NCBI RefSeq assembly: GCF_001636295.1
Contig: NZ_CP014209.1
Coordinates: 868,001-932,000, forward strand
Length of the DNA stretch: 64,000 nucleotides
Source: Isoptericola dokdonensis DS-3
GTDB taxonomy: Bacteria > Actinomycetota > Actinomycetes > Actinomycetales > Cellulomonadaceae
Direction: 5' to 3'
Below are positions 56,567-64,000 of this stretch, in pieces. The position numbers and the translations under genes were made by a program. Under the pieces are notes generated by a model. It made no database searches. It saw only the letters and a program-made list of their open reading frames with translations, and had not been told where the DNA came from. Each line of letters starts with the position of its first letter. The first letter of the stretch is position 1.

Positions 56567-58182
56567 CCGGAGAGCCTCTCGATGAGCAGGACGACGATGA
56601 ACACGAGGAGGACGATCCCGCCCGCCACCTGGAAGTGGAGGGTGCGGACGGCCTCGAAGAGGAGGAAGCCGACACCGCCGGCGCCGACGATCCCGAGGAT
56701 CGTCGACGTGCGGATGTTGACGTCCAGCAGGTACATGCCCGACCCGACGATCGAGGGCATGCCCTGGGGCAGCACGGCCGAGAACAGCACCTTCCACCAG
56801 CCGCCACCGACGGATCGCACGGCCTCGGCCGGGCCGGGCTGGATCTCCTCGACGGCGTCGGCGACGAGCTTGCCGAGGAACCCGATCGAGCCGATCCCGA
56901 GCGCGACCGCCCCGGCGACCGGTCCGAGCCCGACCGCCGCGACGAAGACGACGGCGAGAATGAGCTCCGGGATGGCGCGCACGACGAGGATCACCGTGCG
57001 TGCAGCGCCGTACGCGAGCGGGTGCGGCGCCACGTTGCGCGCGGCGAGCAGCCCGAGCGGCAGGGACAGCAGCACGCCGATGCCGGTGGCCGACAGGCCG
57101 ATGGCGAGCGTCTGGAGCAGGGCCTCCCAGAGCGCCGGGCCGAGCGTGGTGAGGTCCGGCGGGAAGGTGCGCCCCGCCACGGCGAGCAGGTCGGGCACGG
57201 AGGTGACGAGGGCCGCCGGGTCGATGTCGAGCCGCACGAACGACGCGACGAGCAGCGCGGCCGCGGCGCCGCCGACGGCGAACCGCACGGCACGGTCCCG
57301 GCCGTACCGGGGATTCTTCGGGGCGAGCAGCGTGCGCCGGATCGCGACGGAGAGCAGCTCCATGCCCGCCACGAGCGCGAGGATCACCAGGACGATGCCC
57401 ATCGCCTTGGGGTAGACGAGGCCGCGCAGCGCGTCCTGCAGCGCGAACCCGATGCCGCCGGCCCCGACGAAGCCCAGCACCACGGAGGTGCGCAGGTTGA
57501 TGTCGACGCGGTACACGAACGCCGACACCCACGCGGGGACCACCTGCGGCACGACGCCGTTGAGCAGCTCCCGGACGGGGCCCACCCCGATGCTGCGCAC
57601 GGCTTCGCGCGGCCCGGCGTCGGAGGACTCGATGGCGTCGGCGAACAGCTTGCCGAGCATCCCGATCGAGTGCAGCGCGAGGGCGAGGACGCCGGGCAGC
57701 ACACCGAGGCCGAGCGCCCGGACGAACAGCACCGCGAACACCAGGTCCGGCACGGCGCGGCAGAAGGTGATGATGCCGCGCGCGACGGCGGCCACCGCGG
57801 GGTGCGGTGTCGTGTTGCGTGCCGCGAGGAAGGCCAGCGGCACGGACAGCACGGTGGCGAGCACCGTGCCGAGGAACGCCATGAGCACGGTGTCGAGGGC
57901 GAGGGTCGCGATGCGCGCGGGGTCCGCGAGCGTGGGCGGCACCATCCGACCGAGCAGGTTCGCCACGTCTCCGGCGCCGGCGACGAGCGTCGGCAGGTCG
58001 AGGCCGATCGCCGACGAGGCCACCAGGGTCAGCAGGACCCCGAGACCCGCCAGCCAGCGGATCACGCGGGCCCGCGGGTCCGCCGGTGGGCGGACGGCGC
58101 CGGGCCGCGAACCGCTCGGTCCCGCGGCGTCAGCGCCGCCCGTCGGACTCTTCGGGCGGGCGACGACGGGGGTCCCGGTCAC
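56542..58182 (-). CDS. phnE: Fused tandem PhnE phosphonate ABC permease
   Basis: This 546-residue protein contains two PhnE permease units in one chain, each with the permease EAA-like loop (EAVRSIGVGPVRELLNGV and EAVRSVGGGWWKVLFSAV) and about five to six helices. Phosphonate importers often have two separate PhnE genes; here they are fused, with a short hydrophilic hinge near residue 300. It works with PhnC and PhnD at the membrane. The GTG start overlaps the phnC stop by 4 bases. Confidence 0.9.
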   Translation of the reverse strand: MTGTPVVARPKSPTGGADAAGPSGSRPGAVRPPADPRARVIRWLAGLGVLLTLVASSAIGLDLPTLVAGAGDVANLLGRMVPPTLADPARIATLALDTVLMAFLGTVLATVLSVPLAFLAARNTTPHPAVAAVARGIITFCRAVPDLVFAVLFVRALGLGVLPGVLALALHSIGMLGKLFADAIESSDAGPREAVRSIGVGPVRELLNGVVPQVVPAWVSAFVYRVDINLRTSVVLGFVGAGGIGFALQDALRGLVYPKAMGIVLVILALVAGMELLSVAIRRTLLAPKNPRYGRDRAVRFAVGGAAAALLVASFVRLDIDPAALVTSVPDLLAVAGRTFPPDLTTLGPALWEALLQTLAIGLSATGIGVLLSLPLGLLAARNVAPHPLAYGAARTVILVVRAIPELILAVVFVAAVGLGPVAGAVALGIGSIGFLGKLVADAVEEIQPGPAEAVRSVGGGWWKVLFSAVLPQGMPSIVGSGMYLLDVNIRTSTILGIVGAGGVGFLLFEAVRTLHFQVAGGIVLLVFIVVLLIERLSGWIRAQLT

Positions 58183-58964
58183 GCCGCCACCCCCGCGGGC
58201 TCGACCCGCCGGTAGATCGCCATCGCCTCGTCCTTGGTCAGCCCGGCGACGGGCCGGTCGAGGACCTTGACGCCCTGGCGCAGGCCCACCAGGCGGTGCG
58301 CCCAGCCGAGCGCCAGGTCCACCTGGTGGAGCGTGCACAGCACGGTCAGCCCCTCCTCGGCGCAGACCCGCACCAGCAGGTCCATCACCGTGCCGGCGTT
58401 CTCCGGGTCGAGCGAGGCGACGGGCTCGTCGGCGAGCACCAGCTGCGGGCGCTGCATGAGCGTCCGGGCCAGGGCGACCCGCTGCTGCTGCCCGCCGGAC
58501 AGCGTGTCCGCGCGCTGGAACGCCTGGTCGGCCAGGCCGACACGCTCGATGTGCTCCAAGGCCTCCGCGCGCATCCGGCGCGGGTAGGTCGTCACCCCGT
58601 AGCGCGGGCCGCGCACCCTGCCCAGACCGCCGACGAGCACGTTCTCCAGGCAGGACAGCCGACCGACGAGGTTGAACTGCTGGAAGACGAACCCGACCTG
58701 TGTGCGCAGGTGCCGCAGCTCACGGGCCGACGCCCGGTCCACCCGCGTCCCCGCCACCGTGACCTCCCCGTCGCTCGCGCGGTGCAGACCGTTGAGGCAG
58801 CGCAGCAGCGTCGACTTGCCGGAGCCGGACAGCCCGAGCAGCACGACGAGCTCGCCCGCCGCGACGTCGAGGTCGACGCCCGCGAGCGCCGTCGTCCCGT
58901 CGAACTCCTTGCGGAGCCCGCGGACCCGCACCAGCGGCTCGTCGGCGGTGGGCACGCCGCTCAC
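58179..58964 (-). CDS. phnC: Phosphonate ABC transporter ATP-binding protein PhnC
   Basis: This 261-residue ATPase has Walker A GLSGSGKST, signature LSGGQQQRVALAR, Walker B LVLADEPVASLD and H-loop TLHQVDLA. The PhnC-specific FQQFNLVGRLSCLENVLVGGL is clear. It energises import of phosphonates or phosphite/phosphate esters via PhnE. It overlaps phnD and phnE by 4 bases each (GTGA). Confidence 0.93.
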   Translation of the reverse strand: MSGVPTADEPLVRVRGLRKEFDGTTALAGVDLDVAAGELVVLLGLSGSGKSTLLRCLNGLHRASDGEVTVAGTRVDRASARELRHLRTQVGFVFQQFNLVGRLSCLENVLVGGLGRVRGPRYGVTTYPRRMRAEALEHIERVGLADQAFQRADTLSGGQQQRVALARTLMQRPQLVLADEPVASLDPENAGTVMDLLVRVCAEEGLTVLCTLHQVDLALGWAHRLVGLRQGVKVLDRPVAGLTKDEAMAIYRRVEPAGVAA

Positions 58965-59935
58965 TCCTCGCACTTGTCCGACTTGGTGATGGTGCAGACC
59001 TCGCGGGTGCCGTCGTAGTCGGCGTCCTCGGCGGGCACGAAGCCCCACGCGTCCTCGTCGGTGAGCAGGCAGTCGCCGTCGCAGTAGCCGTGCTCGAGCA
59101 GGTAGTCGGCGTTCGCCTTCTCGGTGAGCAGGGTCGCGAGCTGCTCGTTGACGTCCGCGCCGAGCGCGTCGTTCCCGACGAACAGGGATCCCGAGATCGT
59201 CGCGGACCGCCAGACCTCCTTGAGGTCGCCGTCCGCGATGTCGCCGGCGTCGGGCAGGGTGTCCTCGACCATCGACTGCATGGCGAACCCGACCTCGCAG
59301 TCGCCGGAGGCGACGGCCAGGGCGGAGGCGTCGTGGCCTCCCGCGTACACGGGCTGGACGCCGGCGGCGACGTCCGCCTCGGTGCCGGACTCGATGACCC
59401 CGGCGTCGATCAGGCCGGCGCTCGGGTAGAGGAAGCCGGACGTCGAGCCCGGGTCGACGAAGCAGACGGTCTTGCCGGCGAAGTCCTCCAGCCCGTCCAC
59501 GGCGTCGTTGTCCCCCTGGGTGATGCCGAGGGAGTAGTAGCCGGGCTCGGCGCCCGGCTCCGCGATGACGGCCGCCAGCGGGGTGATCGCGGCGTCGTTG
59601 TGGGTGGCGAGCACGTACCCGAAGGACCCGAGGAAGGCGAGGTCGACCTTGTCGGCGATGAGTCCCTCGATGACGCCGGCGTAGTCGGAGGCCTGGCTGA
59701 CCTCGACCTGCGCGCCCGTCTCCTCCTCGAGCATCGCGATGATCGGCGCGTAGCCCTCGGCGAGGTTCGTCGAGTTCTCCGCCGGGATGGCGCCGAGCCG
59801 CAGCACCTCGGGGAATCCCTCGGCGGTGGTGCCGCCGTCGGCGGACGCCGAGCCCAGCGCCCCGCAGCCGGACAGCACGAGGGCTGCGGCGCCGGCGAGC
59901 GAGACGGCGGCAAGAGTGGTCCTGGTGTTCAACAT
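58961..59935 (-). CDS. phnD: Phosphonate ABC transporter substrate-binding lipoprotein PhnD
   Basis: This 324-residue lipoprotein has a signal peptide with a lipobox ending at Cys24 (LSGC) and the PhnD/phosphonate-binding fold: RLGAIPAENS, LADKVDLAFLGSFGYV, and FVDPGSTSGFLYPS. It captures phosphonates outside the membrane for PhnCE. First gene of the operon; the ATG has GGAG 7 bases upstream. The candidate PHO box and two inverted repeats lie in the 144-base divergent region to phnM. Confidence 0.93.
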   Translation of the reverse strand: MLNTRTTLAAVSLAGAAALVLSGCGALGSASADGGTTAEGFPEVLRLGAIPAENSTNLAEGYAPIIAMLEEETGAQVEVSQASDYAGVIEGLIADKVDLAFLGSFGYVLATHNDAAITPLAAVIAEPGAEPGYYSLGITQGDNDAVDGLEDFAGKTVCFVDPGSTSGFLYPSAGLIDAGVIESGTEADVAAGVQPVYAGGHDASALAVASGDCEVGFAMQSMVEDTLPDAGDIADGDLKEVWRSATISGSLFVGNDALGADVNEQLATLLTEKANADYLLEHGYCDGDCLLTDEDAWGFVPAEDADYDGTREVCTITKSDKCEE

Positions 59936-59967
59936 GTGTCGTCTCCGGTGCTCGGTCTCCACGTGGA

Positions 59968-59981
59968 CGCCGGATCCGGCG
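59968..59981. repeat. 14-bp palindrome in the phnD leader
   Basis: CGCCGGATCCGGCG is a perfect palindrome about 33-46 bases upstream of the phnD ATG, between the PHO-box candidate and the gene. It could form an mRNA hairpin in the leader. Confidence 0.4.
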
Positions 59982-60022
59982 CCGAGAGGAGTCTGTGAGC
60001 AGGCAAAGAAGGAACTTCCCCC

Positions 60023-60055
60023 GGGCGATGAACGCCCGGTGAAACCTCGTTAACC
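60023..60055 (-). promoter_or_regulatory. PHO-box candidate (PhoP) upstream of phnD
   Basis: On the minus strand three adjacent 11-mers, GGTTAACGAGG, TTTCACCGGGC and GTTCATCGCCC, each match about 8 of 11 positions of the Streptomyces PHO-box unit GKTCAYYYRSG. Tandem 11-base units are the known PhoP arrangement. This implies induction of phosphonate uptake by phosphate limitation. Inverted repeats lie over and beside it (60021-60039, 60056-60076). Confidence 0.5.
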
Positions 60056-60079
60056 GTCCGGCCAGGTCGTCCGGACAAG

Positions 60080-61315
60080 ATGCGCGCCATGCTCACCACG
60101 TCGCCCGCCGCGCACCGCCCGCCCTGGCCGATCGCCGCCCCGCCGGGCGAGTGGACGCTCGCCGGCGTGCACGGGGTCCTGCCCGACCGCGTGGTCGACG
60201 ACTGCCGGGTCGTCGTGCAGGACGGCCGGATCGTCGAGGTGGGCGAGCGGCCGCACGGCTTCCGGGCCGACCTCGACGGTGGCGGCGCCTGGTGCCTCCC
60301 GGCGCTGGTCGACGTGCACACCGACGTCCTCGGGCACGAGCGGCGGCCGCGGCCCGGGGCCGCTCTGCCGCTGGACCTCGCCGTCCGCACCGCCACCGAC
60401 AGGCTGGCCGCCGGCGGCGTGCTGACCGCCTTCCACGGCGTGCCCTTCGGGGAGCGCACCCCGGTCGGGCTCGCGGCAGGAGCCCCCGGGCCGGGACCGG
60501 TGCTGGCGGCGCTGCGCGACCCGGTGGCGACGGCGGAGGGTGCCCGGGTCCTGTTCCGGGTCGACGTCCGGTGCGCCACCGGCCTCGCCGACCTCGAGTC
60601 GGCGCTGGCCGACGACGACGGCGACGTCCCGCCGCTCGTCTCCCACGAGGACCACACCCCCGGCATCGGGCAGTACGCCGACCCCGCCACGATGGAGCGC
60701 TACCTCGTGGAGCGCGAGGGGATGGCGGCCGCCGACGCGCGATCGCACGTGACGTCCTGGCGGGCGCTGCGCGAGGAACGCTCGGACGTCGCGACCGCGG
60801 CCCTGCGGCGGCTCGGCGACTGGGCTCGGGCGGGCAGGATCCGGCTCGCCGGGCACGACCCGCAGACCCGCGCGGACGTCGAGGACCTCGTCGCACGCGG
60901 AGGCACCGTCGCGGAGTTCCCCACCACGCTCGAGGCGGCGCGCGCCGCCCGCGAGCACGGGCTGTCCGTGGTCGCGGGCGGACCCAACGCGGTGCGCGGC
61001 TCGTCACACACCGCCAACGTCTCGGCCCGCGAGCTGGTCGCGCACGGCCTGGTCGACGCGCTGGCCTCCGACTACGTGCCGTCGTCCCTGCTCATGGCGG
61101 TCGAGGTGCTCGTGCGCGAAGGGCTCACCGACCTGCCCGGCGCCGTCCGGCTCGTCACCTCAGGGCCCGCGCGCGCTGCCGGGCTGCACGATCGTGGCGC
61201 GCTCGTCCCCGGCGCGCGCGCCGACGTCGTGCTCGTGCGCCGGTCGAACCGCTGGCCCACCGTCGCCGCCGTGCTCCGGGCGCACCAGCACGACGGGTCA
61301 CCCTCCTGGCGGTGA
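60080..61315 (+). CDS. phnM: PhnM-type amidohydrolase (alpha-D-ribose 1-methylphosphonate 5-triphosphate diphosphatase family)
   Basis: This 411-residue amidohydrolase has DVHTDVLG, HEDHTPGIGQY, GPNAVRGSSHTANVSARELVAHGLVDALASDYVPSSLL, which matches PhnM closely. In C-P lyase operons PhnM hydrolyses ribose-1-methylphosphonate-5-triphosphate. No phnGHIJKL core is in this window, so either the core lies elsewhere or this PhnM has another job in the hydrolytic route. A second ATG three codons in (60089) is an alternative start. It is divergent from phnD. Confidence 0.9.
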   Translation: MRAMLTTSPAAHRPPWPIAAPPGEWTLAGVHGVLPDRVVDDCRVVVQDGRIVEVGERPHGFRADLDGGGAWCLPALVDVHTDVLGHERRPRPGAALPLDLAVRTATDRLAAGGVLTAFHGVPFGERTPVGLAAGAPGPGPVLAALRDPVATAEGARVLFRVDVRCATGLADLESALADDDGDVPPLVSHEDHTPGIGQYADPATMERYLVEREGMAAADARSHVTSWRALREERSDVATAALRRLGDWARAGRIRLAGHDPQTRADVEDLVARGGTVAEFPTTLEAARAAREHGLSVVAGGPNAVRGSSHTANVSARELVAHGLVDALASDYVPSSLLMAVEVLVREGLTDLPGAVRLVTSGPARAAGLHDRGALVPGARADVVLVRRSNRWPTVAAVLRAHQHDGSPSWR

Positions 61316-61337
61316 CACCGCCGGCCCGGGGAAGCAG

Positions 61338-61369
61338 CGGAGCCACGCCCCGGGAGGGGCGTGGCTCCG
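61338..61369. terminator. Strong hairpin between convergent phnM and the sufT-like gene
   Basis: CGGAGCCACGCCCC (61338-61351) and GGGGCGTGGCTCCG (61356-61369) form a perfect 14-bp stem with loop GGGA. It lies between the phnM stop and the stop of the opposite-strand gene. There is no T-run, so it probably works as a GC-rich bidirectional terminator. Confidence 0.75.
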
Positions 61370-61391
61370 GAAGACCGGGTGCTGAGCCAGA

Positions 61392-61733
61392 TCAGACGTT
61401 GAAGCCCAGCATGCGGAGCTGCTCGCGACCGTCGTCGGTGATCTTCTCCGGGCCCCACGGCGGCATCCACACCCAGTTGATGCGCTGGCCGGTGACGATG
61501 CCCTCGAGGGCCTGGGCGGCCTGGTCCTCGATGACGTCGGTCAGCGGGCAGGCCGCGGAGGTGAGCGTCATGTCGATGACGGCGTGCTGGTTCTGGTCGA
61601 GCTCGATGCCGTAGATGAGGCCGAGGTCGACGACGTTGATCCCGAGCTCGGGGTCGATGACGTCGCGCAGGGCCTCCTCGACGTCGGCGGCCGTGGTCGG
61701 CGCGGGCGCCGGCTCGGTCGTGTTCTCAGTCAT
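61392..61733 (-). CDS. Metal-sulfur cluster assembly factor (SufT/MIP18/DUF59 type)
   Basis: This 113-residue protein has the DUF59 features DPELGINVVDLGLIYGI, VIDMTLTSAACPLTDVI with a conserved Cys in the ACP motif, and WMPPWGPEKI. SufT/PaaD-like proteins assist iron-sulfur cluster delivery to client proteins. It lies at the 3' end of the suf operon; its start overlaps the end of sufU by 8 bases. A Pro/Ala/Thr-rich N-terminal segment precedes the domain. Confidence 0.88.
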   Translation of the reverse strand: MTENTTEPAPAPTTAADVEEALRDVIDPELGINVVDLGLIYGIELDQNQHAVIDMTLTSAACPLTDVIEDQAAQALEGIVTGQRINWVWMPPWGPEKITDDGREQLRMLGFNV

Positions 61734-62226
61734 CGGTTCCTCCGGTTCGGTGGTCGGGTGCGCCGCTGCGCACCAGGGAGTCCTTCAGCGCGGCCCAGCC
61801 GAGCAGCGCGCACTTGATGCGGGCGGGGTACTGCGAGACGCCGGTGAAGGCGTCGGCGTCGCCGAGGGCGTCGAGCGCCGCATCGTCGGCCAGGCCCTTG
61901 CCGCGCGAGGCCATGAGGTCGTGGAAGAGGGCGTCGAGGCGGGCGATCTCGGCAAGGTCCTGGCCCTGCACGAGCGTGGTCATGACGGACGCGGACGCCT
62001 GCGAGATGGAGCAGCCCTGGCCCTCCCAGGTGACGGCGGCGAGCCGGCTGCCGTCGGGGCCGGGCTCGACGTCGACGCGCAGGGTGATCTCGTCGCCGCA
62101 GGTCGGGTTGACCTGGTGGGACTCCCCCGCCAGGTGGCCGGGCGCCACCTCGGTCAGCCCGCGCCCGTGCGGGCGCTTGGCGTGATCGAGGATCACCTGC
62201 TGGTACATCTGCTCGAGCGAGCTCAC
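61726..62226 (-). CDS. sufU: Iron-sulfur cluster scaffold/sulfurtransferase SufU
   Basis: This 166-residue SufU has the three cysteine motifs NPTCGDE, GQGCSIS and RIKCALLGW, with the SufU-type insertion rather than the IscU form. SufU receives sulfur from SufS via its zinc-bound cysteines and passes it to the scaffold. It starts with GTG at 62226; the previous gene, sufS, ends at 62278, and the next overlaps it. Order sufC-sufS-sufU-sufT-like matches actinobacterial suf operons. Confidence 0.93.
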   Translation of the reverse strand: MSSLEQMYQQVILDHAKRPHGRGLTEVAPGHLAGESHQVNPTCGDEITLRVDVEPGPDGSRLAAVTWEGQGCSISQASASVMTTLVQGQDLAEIARLDALFHDLMASRGKGLADDAALDALGDADAFTGVSQYPARIKCALLGWAALKDSLVRSGAPDHRTGGTDD

Positions 62227-62277
62227 GGTCTTCCTTCCCCGGTCTCCTGACCGAGCGTCCGGTGCCTCTTCGTCTTC

Positions 62278-64000
<1,723 letters not shown>

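Overview
The window is 64 kb of very GC-rich, densely packed bacterial chromosome. Start codons are often GTG or TTG, many genes overlap by 4 bases (ATGA or GTGA), and several genes look leaderless. The gene families (InhA-like FabI, Corynebacterium-type GlgA, SufU/SufT iron-sulfur assembly, DUF3099, SURF1, DUF6510, Gram-positive RhaI with a fused RhaD-dehydrogenase) point to an actinobacterium. My inference is Micrococcales, near Cellulomonadaceae or Promicromonosporaceae. I saw no rRNA, tRNA, CRISPR array, prophage or complete insertion sequence. No gene-free stretch exceeds 300 bases; the longest (46250-46534, 285 bases) holds half of a repeat pair.

Layout, left to right. 1-2779: branched-chain amino-acid-type ABC importer (livG-livF-livH-livM, livM cut by the edge). 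2959-3792: secreted alpha/beta hydrolase. 3817-6891: SDR, TetR, quinone oxidoreductase and SDR operon, whose operator resembles one in front of the liv operon. 7065-11711: PEBP and YbaK proteins, an iron-regulated siderophore-interacting reductase, a DsbA/FrnE-like protein with a detached tail, and a molybdopterin oxidoreductase, flavin reductase and zinc-ribbon trio. 11797-25140: SpoU methyltransferase, membrane esterase, heterodimeric ABC exporter with TetR, SPFH/NfeD pair, ABC ATPase, SDR and a DUF2156 lysyltransferase-like protein. 25159-32176: divergent glgA/glgC, serB, sixA-like, fabI, fabG, and DUF3099, Cys-rich protein, SURF1. 32353-34906: ABC-F protein and FNT channel.

Two operons stand out. 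At 35071-38952, a K+ channel, an APC permease, a lipoprotein ending in a YgiB-like RGGFG motif, a DUF350 protein and a glutathionylspermidine-synthase-like ligase lie head to tail. This resembles an expanded enterobacterial ygiBC/yjf-type module. At 38957-45137, a membrane histidine kinase, a small membrane protein, a processive GT2 polysaccharide synthase, a PHP hydrolase, an ATP-grasp ligase and a response regulator fused to a PIG-L deacetylase form one operon. I read it as a signal-gated glycan deacetylation and decoration system; it is the best candidate for an undescribed system here.

45248-49369: FUSC permease, then glutamate decarboxylase bracketed by a 19-bp exact direct repeat and an 11-bp inverted repeat, suggesting a cassette inserted at the 3' end of rhaB. 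47963-52604: rhamnose operon (rhaI, rhaD-SDR, rhaB) with a clear promoter and LacI-type operator. 52782-61315: phosphonate locus with phosphonatase-like HAD, FAD oxidoreductase, GntR regulator, zinc dehydrogenase, phnE (fused tandem), phnC, phnD and phnM, without C-P lyase core genes and with a candidate PHO box. 61392-64000: iron-sulfur assembly genes sufT-like, sufU, sufS and partial sufC.
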